Shown here one piece after another: positions 50,571 through 59,710 of a DNA stretch of 64,000 bases. Positions within the stretch are counted from its first letter, which is position 1; every line of letters starts with the position of its first letter. The translations under genes and the position numbers were made by a program. The notes beneath the pieces were generated by a model that saw nothing but the letters and a program-made list of their open reading frames with translations, had not been told where the DNA came from and ran no database searches. This stretch comes from Streptomyces viridochromogenes (GTDB taxonomy: Bacteria; Actinomycetota; Actinomycetes; Streptomycetales; Streptomycetaceae): the NCBI RefSeq assembly GCF_001270495.1, contig NZ_LGUR01000196.1, forward strand, positions 1 through 64,000. Reading direction: 5' to 3'.

Positions 50571-51599
50571 GTGAGCAGCGCAGCGGCCCGCAGGATCGTG
50601 GTCACCGGCGCCACGGGCAACGTCGGTACGAGTGTGGTGCGGCTTCTCTCGGCGGACCCGGAGGTCGGCTCCGTAGTGGGGCTGGCCCGCAGGATTCCCG
50701 ACTGGTCGCCCCCGAAGACGGAGTGGGTGGCCGTCGACCTGGCGTCCGAGGAGGCGGACCCGAGGGCCCTGTTCGAGGGTGCGGACGCCGTCATCCATCT
50801 GGCCTGGGCGTTCCAGCCCACGCACGATCCGGCGAGGACCTGGCGGACCAACGTGCTGGGCGGCATTCGGGTCTTCGAGGCGGCGGCCGCGGCCAGGGTG
50901 CCGGCGCTGGTGCACGCGTCGTCGGTCGGCGCGTACTCACCGGGTCCCAAGGACCACGCCGTGGACGAGTCGTGGCCGACGCACGGCTGGCCCGACGCCG
51001 CGTACTGCCGCGAGAAGGCCTATCTGGAACGCACGCTGGACTCCTTCGACCGCGCCCACCCCCGGATGCGGGTGGTGCGGATGCGGCCCGCCTTCCTGTT
51101 CAAACGGGAGTCGGCGAGCGAGCAGCGCCGGATCTTCGGGGGACGCTTCCTGCCGGGGCCGCTGGCCCGACCCGAGCTGCTGCCGTTCCTGCCCGACATT
51201 CCGGGACTGCGGGTACAGGCCCTGCACACGGACGACGCGGCGACGGCGTATCAGCTCGCGGTGAAGTCGGATGTGCGCGGCGCGTTCAACCTCGCGGCCG
51301 AGCCCGCGGTCGACGCGGCCCTGCTGGGCCAGATGCTCGGTGCCCGCCCGGTCCGCCTCCCGCGCCCGGCGGCCCGCTCGGCGATCGCCGCCGCATGGGG
51401 GCTGCACCTGCTGCCCGCTTCGCCGCATCTCTTCGACGCGGTCCTCAGGCTGCCGCTGATGGACTGCACACGGGCCCGTACGGAACTGGGCTGGCGGCCG
51501 GAACGTACGGCGACCGAGGTGCTGGAGGAGTTCCTGAAGGGCCTCCAGCACGGTGCGGGCGCGCCGACCGAGCCGATGCGGGGCCGTAAGGTCGGCTGA
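50571..51599 (+). CDS. NAD-dependent epimerase/dehydratase (extended SDR)
   Basis: A 342-residue protein. VVTGATGNVGTSVVRLL is the NAD-binding loop; VIHLAWAFQPTHDP and VHASSVGAYSPGPKDHAVDE are typical. The active site has YCREK for Tyr-x3-Lys. The C-terminal part is variable. Substrate unknown; it could be a sugar nucleotide or a different small molecule. GTG start with GGGAGGAG upstream. Confidence 0.92.
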   Translation: MSSAAARRIVVTGATGNVGTSVVRLLSADPEVGSVVGLARRIPDWSPPKTEWVAVDLASEEADPRALFEGADAVIHLAWAFQPTHDPARTWRTNVLGGIRVFEAAAAARVPALVHASSVGAYSPGPKDHAVDESWPTHGWPDAAYCREKAYLERTLDSFDRAHPRMRVVRMRPAFLFKRESASEQRRIFGGRFLPGPLARPELLPFLPDIPGLRVQALHTDDAATAYQLAVKSDVRGAFNLAAEPAVDAALLGQMLGARPVRLPRPAARSAIAAAWGLHLLPASPHLFDAVLRLPLMDCTRARTELGWRPERTATEVLEEFLKGLQHGAGAPTEPMRGRKVG

Positions 51600-51627
51600 G
51601 CCGCGGGCTCGGTGCGGCGGACCTGCC

Positions 51628-51867
51628 TCAGCCGGACGGCTCCTCGGGTGCCGGATGCTCCGGATGGACCGCGCCCGACTGGGGCGCACCCTTCCGGCCC
51701 GTGCCCGCCTCGTCCGTGTCGGGTACGTCGTCCGCCTCGCCGGTGTCGTCCGCGGGCTCGACCGGCACCTCCCAGGGGTCCTCCCCCTCGTTCGCCTGCT
51801 GGTCCGGCAGATCGCGCGGTACCGGCTCGCCGGTGTGTTCCGGCGTCTCGTGACGGTCATCGGCCAT
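51628..51867 (-). CDS. Small acidic disordered protein
   Basis: A 79-residue protein rich in Asp, Glu, Pro and Gly (VPVEPADDTGEADDVPDTDEAG). No predicted helices or domain. The ATG is preceded by GAAGGAGG, so it is likely translated. Function unknown. Confidence 0.65.
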   Translation of the reverse strand: MADDRHETPEHTGEPVPRDLPDQQANEGEDPWEVPVEPADDTGEADDVPDTDEAGTGRKGAPQSGAVHPEHPAPEEPSG

Positions 51868-51934
51868 GGTGCACCTCCTTCGCGTCGTCCAAGGTCAGGG
51901 CCCCGCGAGTACCGCCCCCGCGACCGGCGAAACC

Positions 51935-53224
51935 TCAGTGCGGGACGCGCGCCGCAGGGGCCGTGTGCCATGCGGGCCGCGGCTGCTCGGACGCCGGCTC
52001 GGCGCGTCGGCCGCCGCGCGCGAAGAAGTCGGCGAGCGGCAGGATCGCGGCACCCACGGTGACCGCGTCCGGGCCGAGCCGGCCAACGTCGATGGTGACC
52101 TTCTGGGCCGGATGCCGCAGGGCGTACGCGGCCGCGTGCCGGCGTACGGCGGGCAGGAAGCGGGTGCCGAGCCGGAGACCCGCCCAGCCACCGATCAGGA
52201 TGCGCTCGGGCTGGAAGAGGTTGATCAGGTCGGACAGGCCCGCGCCCACGTACTCGGCCGTCTCCTCCAGGACGGCGACCGCCACCGGGTCGGCCGCGCC
52301 GCCCTCGGCCGGATACGCGCCGGCCAGCATCGCCGCCAGCGCCATCTCCTCGTCGGCGCCCTCCGGGACGCTCCCGCCCTCCTCCTGCCAGCGCGCGAGC
52401 AGCGACTCGGCGCCCGCGTACGCCTCAAGGCAGCCGAGGGCACCGCAGCGGCAGCGGCGCCCCCTGACCCGTACCGTCAGATGCCCCCACTCGACGGCCC
52501 GCCCGTGCTCCACCTCGGGGGTGACGAGGCAGGCGCCGACGCCGGAGCCGAAGAGCACGACGAGCGCGTTGCGGGCGCCGCGTCCGCCGCCGAACCACAT
52601 CTCGGCTTGGCCGAGGGTCCTGGCGCCGTTGTCGATGAAGTAGGGGACGGTGTCCGGCAGCGGGGAGCCCGCACGCAGAAGCTGTTCCAGCGGTACGGCG
52701 TCCCAGCCGATGGTCTGTCCGTGTACGACGGCGCCGAGCCCCGGCGTGTGTTCGACGATGCCGGGGACGCCGATGCCGACGCCTAGGAGCCGGTCCGGTC
52801 CGATGCCGGCGCCCGAGAGCACCTCGGCGACACCGTCGCGCACATGGCCGACGATGCCGTCGACCTCGTACCGGGCTTGCGTCAACGGCCGTTCCGCGCG
52901 GGCGAGTTCGGTGAGGGTCAGGTCGAAGAGCCCGATCCGCACCCGGGTCTCCCCCACGTCGACGCCGATCATGTGACCGCTGCCGGGGGCGACCCGCAAC
53001 AGGATGCGGGGGCGGCCGCCGTCGGAGTCGACGCTGCCGGCCTCCTCGACCAGGCCGTCGGCGATCAGCTCGGCGACGACGTTGCTGACGGAGCCGGAGC
53101 TGAGCCCCGTCGCCGGGCCGAGTTCGAAGCGGCTGAGGGGACCGTCGAAGTAGAGGCGCTGGAGTACGGCCGTACGGTTGCCCCGCCTGAGGTCCCGTAC
53201 CGTGCGCCCGTTCCGCCCCGCCAT
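51935..53224 (-). CDS. ROK-family transcriptional regulator (NagC/XylR-like)
   Basis: A 429-residue protein. An N-terminal winged helix (about 5-75; RTAVLQRLYFDGPLSRFELGPATGLSSGSVSNVVAELI) precedes the ROK sugar-kinase-like domain. GVDVGETRVRIGLFD and GVGIGVPG are ATPase-fold motifs; CRCGALGCLEAYAG is the ROK zinc site. Regulators of this type repress sugar use until a sugar or its phosphate binds. No sugar operon adjoins it here. The ATG at 53224 follows GGAGGGAG. Confidence 0.93.
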   Translation of the reverse strand: MAGRNGRTVRDLRRGNRTAVLQRLYFDGPLSRFELGPATGLSSGSVSNVVAELIADGLVEEAGSVDSDGGRPRILLRVAPGSGHMIGVDVGETRVRIGLFDLTLTELARAERPLTQARYEVDGIVGHVRDGVAEVLSGAGIGPDRLLGVGIGVPGIVEHTPGLGAVVHGQTIGWDAVPLEQLLRAGSPLPDTVPYFIDNGARTLGQAEMWFGGGRGARNALVVLFGSGVGACLVTPEVEHGRAVEWGHLTVRVRGRRCRCGALGCLEAYAGAESLLARWQEEGGSVPEGADEEMALAAMLAGAYPAEGGAADPVAVAVLEETAEYVGAGLSDLINLFQPERILIGGWAGLRLGTRFLPAVRRHAAAYALRHPAQKVTIDVGRLGPDAVTVGAAILPLADFFARGGRRAEPASEQPRPAWHTAPAARVPH

Positions 53225-53293
53225 GCGGCTCCCTCCCGACCAGCCCTGTTCCCCACCTGCTCGAACGCTCCCCATTGTGGACCACGAGCCGGT

Positions 53294-54256
53294 CTACGAG
53301 GTCAGGTCCTCGATCTCGGCCAGTGCCGCCACGAGCTCCGGGGCGACCGTGTCCTGGACCCAGCGGTGCTGTGCGGCGTCGACGGCCCGGGGAACCGTCT
53401 CCGTGAGCATGATCAGGTAGAGGTAGGAGCGGTAGAGGGCCAGGCGGAGGCGGGCCGCGGCGTCGAAGTCGGCCCGGCCCGCGGCCTCCCGGTATCCGGC
53501 CAGGAATGCCTCGTCGCGCTTGATGTCGCCCAGCAGCGCCAGGGAGACGAAGTCGGCCAGCGGGTCGCCCCAGAACATGCGCTCCCCGTCGATAAGGCCG
53601 CCGATCCGGGCCTGTCCCGACGCCCGGTCCACCAGGATGTTGCCCGGCCACAGGTCGAAGTGGACCAGGCACGGGACGGTGACCTCGTCGAGCGCGTCGT
53701 AGCCGGCCCGGAGGGTGTCCGCGACGGCGTCGGCGGGGCGGGGCAGCCCGGCCCGGTAGCGGCGGGCGTCGTCGAGGACGGCGTCGAGCATGCCGGTGAA
53801 CGCGGTGCGCCAGTCGGCCACGAGCGGACCGAGGGCACCGGACGGATAGCCGAAGGCCGGTCCGGTCACCCGGTGCAGACGGGCCACCTGACGGCCCAAC
53901 TCCGTGCGCAGAGTGGTCCGTTCGGCGTCGGTGAGCTCGCCGTTCCAGGGCTCGCCCGGACAGGCCGTCATCAGCAGCTGCTCCCCACCGGCCACCACAC
54001 GCGGTGCGGGCACGTCCGCCTTGGCGGCGCCCCGGTAGAACTCCGCCTCGGACACCAGCAGCCGCCTCTCGTGGCTCAGTCCCGGGGCGGTGGACGGGGG
54101 CGGCACCTTCAGCACATAGCGGCGGCCGTCGGTGAGGAGGAGTTCCTCGACCGTGTTGTAGGTGCCGCCGGACAGCGGGCGGAGGCGGGCGAGGTGTTCC
54201 GGCGGTATACCCGCCCCGTCCAGGACCTGCCGGGCCCGTTCCCAGGAGTCCACCAC
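53294..54256 (-). CDS. Aminoglycoside phosphotransferase-family kinase
   Basis: A 320-residue APH-fold protein. The ATP lobe has SGGTYNTVEELLL and RYVLKV with the Lys. The catalytic loop is CLVHFDLWPGNILVD (HxDxxxxN). The metal-binding Asp is in IGGLIDGERMFWGDPLADF. Such proteins phosphorylate aminoglycosides, macrolides, choline or other hydroxyls; resistance cannot be assumed. GTG start. It is 36 bp after the CYP102-type P450 on the same strand and may be co-transcribed with it. Confidence 0.88.
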   Translation of the reverse strand: MVDSWERARQVLDGAGIPPEHLARLRPLSGGTYNTVEELLLTDGRRYVLKVPPPSTAPGLSHERRLLVSEAEFYRGAAKADVPAPRVVAGGEQLLMTACPGEPWNGELTDAERTTLRTELGRQVARLHRVTGPAFGYPSGALGPLVADWRTAFTGMLDAVLDDARRYRAGLPRPADAVADTLRAGYDALDEVTVPCLVHFDLWPGNILVDRASGQARIGGLIDGERMFWGDPLADFVSLALLGDIKRDEAFLAGYREAAGRADFDAAARLRLALYRSYLYLIMLTETVPRAVDAAQHRWVQDTVAPELVAALAEIEDLTS

Positions 54257-54292
54257 CGTGCGCCCACCCCTCCCCGTCGATTCCCGTTCGCC

Positions 54293-57200
54293 TCAGCCGG
54301 CCGCGTACACGTCCTCGACGTAACGGCCGTCCGCGATCAGTGTGTCGAGCCACTGCCCGGCCGCCGTGTCGTCGGCGCCCGGCGTGCGTTCCCGGTACAG
54401 CGTACGGAACGCCTCCCGTACGCCCGGTGCCATGCGCGAACCGTCGCCGCACACGTACACCCGGGCGCCCGCGCCGAGCAGGTCCCAGACCTCGGCGGCC
54501 TCGGCGGCGATACGGTGCTGTACGAAGGTCACACCGTCCTGCGGGGCGGCGCTGAAGGCCGGGCGGAGCGAGACGGCACCGGCGGCCTCGGCGGCGCGCA
54601 GTTCCTCGGCGTGCAGGAAGTCGGCGTCCGGGGCGTCACAGCCGAAGTAGCAGAGGGCGGGGGCGAGTTCGGCGCCGGTCTCGAGGGCCGCCGTACGGTC
54701 GGCGATCGTGCCCCGGAACGGGGCGAGCCCGGTGCCCGCGGCCACCATGACGACCGGGGCGCCGGCGTCGATCCGGAAGGCCTCCCGGCACGGCTGGACG
54801 CGGGCGTACACCGTGTCGCCGGGTTCGAGGTCGGTGAGGTGGCCGGAACCGGTGCCCCGGTAGCGGCCCTTGCCCGAGCGGGCGGGGGCTTCCAGCAGGG
54901 AGATCATCAGGTCCGCGTGACCGGGGTCGACGGCCGGCGAGGAGGAGATGGAGTAGTGACGGGGGCGCAGCGGGGTGAGGATCTCCAGGAGCCGCGGCCA
55001 GTCGAGGGCGCCGCGCAGGGCCGGGTGGTCCTCGATCACCTCGACCAGGGTGCGCGGATCGCCGGTCAGGTTCGCCAGGGCCGTGCGCTCCGGCGGGCAC
55101 GGGTTGGCGGCGGCGAGGGCGGCGAGCTGGGCGGCGCTCGGGCGCTCCTGCAACTCGACGTGGAGAGTGAGGAGTTGGCGTACGGTCAGCGGCCGGTCGA
55201 GCGCGAGGCCGTCCCGGCGGGGGCGGATGGCCCGGATGTCCAGGACGGTGTCGAGGTCGACGCCGAGCGCGGCGGCGGCGCGGTCGACCAGGGCGGGGGC
55301 GTTGGCGGGCAGGACGGTGAGGTGGTCGGCGGTGCGGTAGGTGACACCGTCCGGCAGGGCGACGCGGACGAAGCGCTTGCGGCGGGCGTAGCCGGGGGCG
55401 GTGAGGTCGTGCGCCTCGGTGACCTGCATGGGGACCACGCCGTGCCGTTCCGCGAGGGCGTCCAGGGGGCCGCCGGTCAGCGTGCGGACCTCGTACGCCG
55501 TCGTCGGCTCGTCGTCGGCGGTGGCGGCGGTGGCGTCCGGGTCGCCGTACCGATCGAGCAGCGCCGTACGAAGCCGGGCCGTGAAGTCCCGTACCGCGCC
55601 GGTCAGATCGCCTGAGGCGTCGGCGGCGGCGCGGTCGACGAGGCGGGTGGCGCCGAGGTCGGAGAGTCGCTCGTCGAATCGGGTGGGGACGTGCTGGTAG
55701 GTGGCGGCCCAGTTGCGGTCGCCCACGCCCAGGACGGCGTACGTGACGTCCGTGGCGTCGGCGGCCTCGTCCAGCCAGGCGGTGAAGGCGGTGGCGTCGT
55801 CGGTGGGGCGGCCGTTGTAGGAGGCGGCGGTGATCACGACCGGGCGGTCGGTGGGCAGGCCGCCGGCGTAGTCGTCGAGGGGCGCGACCCGCGTCTCGCA
55901 GCCGATCGCGGCGGCCTCGTCGGCGAGCTGGGCGGCGAAGTCGCGGCAGGTGCCGTAGTTGCTGCCGTGCAGGAACAGGGCGCTGGTGCCGGGCCGGACG
56001 CGGGCGGTCAGCACGGCAGTGTCGGACACGGCCCGCGTGGCCGCGGGAGCGGCGCCCGGCAGCGGGGTGTGCACGCGGTCGGCGCCGGTGCGGGGAGTCA
56101 GGGTGAGGGTGAAGCCCTCCGGCTTGAGGGTGAGGGTCTCCTTGACCGTGAGGCGGTAGTCGGCGTGGTCGTGCAGCCGGTAGCGGTGCACCAGCATCGC
56201 CAGCAGCATGGTCGCCTCGTGCAGCGCGAACTGCCGTCCGATGCAGGCCCGTTCACCGGTGCCGAACGGCTTGAAGGCGTGCACCGACCGGGCCTCCTCG
56301 GCCTCCGGCGTGAAGCGCGAGGGGTCGAACAGCTCGGGGTTGTCGCCCCAGACCGGCTGCCGGTGCAGCATCGGCGTGAGGACCAGGGCGGCCTGTCCGG
56401 CGCGCAGCGCAACGCGGCCGCCGAGCAGGGTGTCCTCGCGGGCCTGCCGGGAGAACACGGCGGCCGTGGGCCACAGCCGGAGCGCCTCGTTGAGGACCTG
56501 GCGGGTGTACGCCAGCTTCCCGACCTCGTCGTACGTCGGCTCGGGGTCGGCCTGGTCGCCCCACAGCTCGTCGACCTCGCGCCGCACCAGCTGGAGCGCG
56601 GTCGGGTGCTTGGCGAGGTAGTACATGGCGAAGGACATCGCGCCGGAGGTGGTCTCGTGGCCGGCGATCAGGAAGGTGATGACCTGGTTGCGGATGTTCG
56701 CGGTGTCGAGGGTGGTGCCGTCCGCCGGGTGCTCGGCGGTGAGCATCAGGCCGAGCAGGTCCTGGGCGGCGCTCTGGTCGGTGCCGGTGCGGGCGGCGAT
56801 GACGTCGTCGACGACCTGGGCGAGATAGGCGGAGTCGTCACGGAAGGCCGCGTCCGCCGCCGAGTAGTCCTGGCCCGGCACACGGGCGAGCCGGGTCATG
56901 CTCCACTCCAGGCAGCGGACCATCGACTCGACGAAGGGGTGCGGCTCGGGCCGCCCGAAGGAGCCGAAGTCGTAGCCGAATCCGGCGAGCCCGATGGTGT
57001 CCAGGGTCATCCGGGTCATGTCGTCGGGGACGTTCACCGGCCGCCCGGCGCGGGCGTCGCGGTCCCACGAGTCGATGAGCCGGCGCGCCACCTTCAGCAT
57101 CACCGGGTGGTAGGTGCGCATCGAGCCGAGCGCGAAGGCGGGCATGAGGATGTCGTGCGCCTTGGCCCAGTTGGGCTCGTCGTTGTACGCGGTGAACAGG

Positions 57201-57472
57201 CCGTCGGCGGCGAATTCCCGGACGTTCTCCAGCCCGGGCCCGATGTGCTTGGCGAACCGCTGCTCGTCGGCGAGCTCGGCCACGAGGTCAAGGTCGCCCA
57301 CGAACAGGGTGTCCCGCCCGTACAGCCGCCGCACGAACACGGGCCCGTGCTCGCGCATCAGGTCCATGGCCTGCTGGATCGGGGTGCCGCCGGGTCCGGT
57401 GGCGGTGATGTCGGCGACGGGGACACCGGGGAGGGTGCCGGCGGTCCGGGGGTGCAGCGCGGTGGGGGGCAT
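54293..57472 (-). CDS. Self-sufficient cytochrome P450-reductase fusion (CYP102/BM3-like)
   Basis: A 1059-residue fusion. The P450 domain (1 to about 460) has the I-helix AGHETTSGAM, and haem loop FGTGERACIGRQFA with Cys410. An FMN-binding flavodoxin domain follows (about 490-630; LFLHGSNYGTCRDFA). The FAD/NADPH ferredoxin-reductase part (about 670-1059) has RHYSISSSP, VAAGTGLAPFRG and VCGDGSRMAPGVRE. BM3 enzymes hydroxylate fatty acids using NADPH without separate redox partners. An inverted repeat with 12-bp arms and a divergent PAS-HTH regulator lie upstream, suggesting induction by a fatty or hydrophobic ligand; BM3 itself is controlled by a TetR protein, so this regulation is different. 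Confidence 0.95.
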   Translation of the reverse strand: MPPTALHPRTAGTLPGVPVADITATGPGGTPIQQAMDLMREHGPVFVRRLYGRDTLFVGDLDLVAELADEQRFAKHIGPGLENVREFAADGLFTAYNDEPNWAKAHDILMPAFALGSMRTYHPVMLKVARRLIDSWDRDARAGRPVNVPDDMTRMTLDTIGLAGFGYDFGSFGRPEPHPFVESMVRCLEWSMTRLARVPGQDYSAADAAFRDDSAYLAQVVDDVIAARTGTDQSAAQDLLGLMLTAEHPADGTTLDTANIRNQVITFLIAGHETTSGAMSFAMYYLAKHPTALQLVRREVDELWGDQADPEPTYDEVGKLAYTRQVLNEALRLWPTAAVFSRQAREDTLLGGRVALRAGQAALVLTPMLHRQPVWGDNPELFDPSRFTPEAEEARSVHAFKPFGTGERACIGRQFALHEATMLLAMLVHRYRLHDHADYRLTVKETLTLKPEGFTLTLTPRTGADRVHTPLPGAAPAATRAVSDTAVLTARVRPGTSALFLHGSNYGTCRDFAAQLADEAAAIGCETRVAPLDDYAGGLPTDRPVVITAASYNGRPTDDATAFTAWLDEAADATDVTYAVLGVGDRNWAATYQHVPTRFDERLSDLGATRLVDRAAADASGDLTGAVRDFTARLRTALLDRYGDPDATAATADDEPTTAYEVRTLTGGPLDALAERHGVVPMQVTEAHDLTAPGYARRKRFVRVALPDGVTYRTADHLTVLPANAPALVDRAAAALGVDLDTVLDIRAIRPRRDGLALDRPLTVRQLLTLHVELQERPSAAQLAALAAANPCPPERTALANLTGDPRTLVEVIEDHPALRGALDWPRLLEILTPLRPRHYSISSSPAVDPGHADLMISLLEAPARSGKGRYRGTGSGHLTDLEPGDTVYARVQPCREAFRIDAGAPVVMVAAGTGLAPFRGTIADRTAALETGAELAPALCYFGCDAPDADFLHAEELRAAEAAGAVSLRPAFSAAPQDGVTFVQHRIAAEAAEVWDLLGAGARVYVCGDGSRMAPGVREAFRTLYRERTPGADDTAAGQWLDTLIADGRYVEDVYAAG

Positions 57473-57545
57473 GGCGCGACAACTGCCTTTCGCGGTACGG
57501 AGGTCCTGCGATCAAGCGTGATCGACGGGTCCCGGCCGGCCGCTC

Positions 57546-57575
57546 CCCGGCACTACATGATTGTGTAGTGCCGGG
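57546..57575. promoter_or_regulatory. 12-bp-arm inverted repeat upstream of the CYP102-type gene
   Basis: CCCGGCACTACA (57546-57557) and TGTAGTGCCGGG (57564-57575) are perfect arms around TGATTG. It lies between the P450 fusion and its divergent regulator, in the expected operator position. Confidence 0.85.
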
Positions 57576-57613
57576 ACGGACCTCGCCCTTGCGCCGAGCG
57601 ATCGGAGGTGCTC

Positions 57614-58258
57614 GTGGACTGGCTTCACCCGGAGGCCGTGGTGTGGCGCAACCGCGCCCTGATGGTCTTCGACCGCGTCTCGGTGCCGATCGCGGTCTGC
57701 GATGTGTACGGCGCCGTCCTGCTGGCCAATCCTGCGATGGCGGCGGAGTGCGGTACGACGCCGGGGCGGCTGCGCGGCCGGGACGTGCTGGAGCTGTTCC
57801 GGCCGCAGGAGGCGACCCAGGTGGAGCGGATCGCCGAGGCACTGCGGCTGCGGCACCGCTCGCGGTACCAGGTGTCGGTGCGCTGGACGACTCCCGACGG
57901 CGCGGAGCGGTTCGGCGAGCTGACCGCGGACCCGGTGAGCGACACCGTGGAGGAGACTCCGACGCTGCTGGTGATGCTCCGCGTCCTGGGCGACCGCGAG
58001 GCATCCGAGCGCAGGCCCGTGCAGGTGGCGCCGGTGGAGGCCCGCATCCTGGCACTCCTCGCCGGGGGCGCCACGACCGCGCGGGCCGCGCGGGAGACCG
58101 GGCTCACGGTGGACGGCGTGAACTACCACCTGCGGCGCCTGTCGGCACGGTGGGACGCGGCGAACCGTACGGAGTTGGTGGCCCGGGCCTATGCGCTGGG
58201 CGTGCTCGCCTCGGGGGTCTGGCCGCCGACGCCGGCCTCCTCGGACGAGCCGGAGTAG
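57614..58258 (+). CDS. PAS-domain helix-turn-helix (LuxR-like) regulator
   Basis: A 214-residue protein. The PAS-like domain (about 15-120) has RVSVPIAVCDVYGAVLLANPAMAAE. The C-terminal LuxR-type HTH (about 140-195) contains ARILALLAGGATTARAARETGLTVDGVNYHLRRLSARW. It diverges from the CYP102-type gene with a strong inverted repeat in between and is its likely regulator. The GTG at 57614 has GGAGG five bases upstream; a GTG at 57608 overlaps that site. Confidence 0.82.
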   Translation: MDWLHPEAVVWRNRALMVFDRVSVPIAVCDVYGAVLLANPAMAAECGTTPGRLRGRDVLELFRPQEATQVERIAEALRLRHRSRYQVSVRWTTPDGAERFGELTADPVSDTVEETPTLLVMLRVLGDREASERRPVQVAPVEARILALLAGGATTARAARETGLTVDGVNYHLRRLSARWDAANRTELVARAYALGVLASGVWPPTPASSDEPE

Positions 58259-59112
58259 GCCGTGCCTGCGCCCTCCGGGGCGCCGAAGCGGGCGAGGGTG
58301 TGCCACACCATCTTGAGGTCCTGGAGCTCGTGGCGGCCCGTGCGGGCGGCGTCCCCGATGACGCGCGGGTCGATGCGGCCGCCCTCGGCGATCCGGGCGC
58401 CCAGACGTGCGTACTCCTCGCCCCGGTAGTCCGCGTGGCGGCGCAGTTCCGGCACGGTGAGCCGGTAGCCGGGGTGCCACTCGACGGGGCAGGGCAGCAG
58501 GCGGGCACCGGCCTCGACGGGCGTGCCGCGGTAGCAGGCGTCCAGGACCACGGCCTCGATGTCGCGGGCGAGGACGACTCCGCCGTGGACCTGCGCCTCG
58601 ATGTAGTCGTTGAGGGCGTCCTGCTCGTCGGCCTCGGCGAGCGCGACGAGGTGGGTGCCCGCGGCCACTCCGAAGTCGGTCGGTTCGGCGGCGCTGTCGG
58701 GGTAGCAGAAGGTGGCGCGGGCGAGGGCCCCGGCGGTCAGCCGGAAGTGCGAGGAGCCGAACCGCGGGGCGGCGCCCACCACTTGGCGCCGGAAGTTCAG
58801 GGCGCCGTAGACGGGCCGCTCGTGCGCGGTCGCGTCGTCGTACACCCCGCCGAAGATCCGGCTCTCCCAGCGCCACCGGTCGCCGCCGGGGTGGGCGGTG
58901 AGCCCGCCGTTGCTGGTGCCGGTGACGAACTGCGAGTGGTACGTACCGTCTTCGGCCAGCGCGCGAAGGATCGGCAACCCTCGCACCAGCCGGTCCGGAT
59001 GGAAGTTGAGGGTGATGCGTACGTCGGGGTCGAGAGCCGGCCCGGTGGAGGCTGCCGCGACGTGCCGTAGCGCGGACCGGGCCCGAGGTGACGCGACATC
59101 GCCGTAATTCAC
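58189..59112 (-). CDS. DUF3626 protein
   Basis: A 307-residue soluble protein. Conserved blocks are ITLNFHPDR, TSNGGLTAHPGGDRWRWESR and FGGVYDD, RPVYGALN, GSSHFRLT and EAVVLDACYRGTP. DUF3626 has no established activity; the Phe-x-Thr-Gly-x-Ser-Asn-Gly pattern looks ligand-binding, perhaps ADP-ribosyltransferase-like, but this is speculation. The GTG at 59112 has GAGGGGGAG just upstream; longer starts are possible but lack a site. Its 3' end overlaps the end of the PAS-HTH gene by 70 nt, and it diverges from the FBP gene. Confidence 0.75.
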   Translation of the reverse strand: MNYGDVASPRARSALRHVAAASTGPALDPDVRITLNFHPDRLVRGLPILRALAEDGTYHSQFVTGTSNGGLTAHPGGDRWRWESRIFGGVYDDATAHERPVYGALNFRRQVVGAAPRFGSSHFRLTAGALARATFCYPDSAAEPTDFGVAAGTHLVALAEADEQDALNDYIEAQVHGGVVLARDIEAVVLDACYRGTPVEAGARLLPCPVEWHPGYRLTVPELRRHADYRGEEYARLGARIAEGGRIDPRVIGDAARTGRHELQDLKMVWHTLARFGAPEGAGTAYSGSSEEAGVGGQTPEASTPSA

Positions 59113-59149
59113 TGGCTCCCCCTCATCCAGCCTGTCTAGCCTAGCCGCG

Positions 59150-59168
59150 AACCTAGAGGCCCTAGGTT
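59150..59168. promoter_or_regulatory. AACCTAG/CTAGGTT inverted repeat
   Basis: Perfect 7-bp arms AACCTAG (59150-59156) and CTAGGTT (59162-59168) with a 5-bp centre, between the divergent DUF3626 and FBP genes. Two further CTAG copies lie just left, at about 59135-59144. Confidence 0.6.
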
Positions 59169-59209
59169 TGGTTTCCGCGTCCGCATCGACTCCCACCCAG
59201 GAGGCTCCC

Positions 59210-59704
59210 ATGAGGCCACTCACCGACCAGGACATCCGCACCTCTTTTATCAACTGCTCGAAGGGTGAGGCCAAGCGCCTGCCGCTCCCCCGCGATCTCG
59301 CCGAACGCCCGTGGGACGACCTGGACTTCCTGGGCTGGCGGGATCCGGGGGCGCCCGATCGCAGCTATCTGGTGACCGAGCGGGAGGGGCGGCCGGTGGG
59401 CGTCACCTTCCGCTTCCCGTCCTCGCAGCGCGGCTTTCTGCACCGCAGCATGTGCTCCCTCTGCCTCACGACCCATCCGGGCGGCGGCGTCTCGCTGATG
59501 ACCGCACGCAAGGCGGGCACCGCCGGCCGCGAGGGCAACTCGGTCGGCGTGTACATGTGCACCGACCTCGCGTGTTCCCTCTACCTCCGTGGCAAGAAGG
59601 TCCCTGAGTCCGGGGCCCGCTTCGAGGAGAGTCTGACGCTGGAGGAGCAGATCGCCCGCACCACGGGCAACCTGTCCGCCTTCCTCGACAAGCTGCACGC
59701 CTGA
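59210..59704 (+). CDS. FBP-domain (EF-G-binding, FusB-like) zinc protein
   Basis: A 164-residue protein. The C-terminal treble-clef zinc finger has CSLC and later CTDLACS, the four Cys of the FusB/FBP domain. The N-terminal part is short and helical. FusB-type proteins bind elongation factor G and rescue it from fusidic acid. Streptomycete FBP proteins of this length are common with unproven role. The ATG follows CAGGAGG. It converges on the esterase pseudogene 6 bp away. Confidence 0.85.
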   Translation: MRPLTDQDIRTSFINCSKGEAKRLPLPRDLAERPWDDLDFLGWRDPGAPDRSYLVTEREGRPVGVTFRFPSSQRGFLHRSMCSLCLTTHPGGGVSLMTARKAGTAGREGNSVGVYMCTDLACSLYLRGKKVPESGARFEESLTLEEQIARTTGNLSAFLDKLHA

Positions 59705-59710
59705 CGGTCC

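Noticed and set aside
53294..54256. Calling the APH-fold gene an aminoglycoside resistance gene
   Set aside because: The kinase motifs are general to choline, macrolide and aminoglycoside kinases, and nothing in the sequence fixes the substrate.
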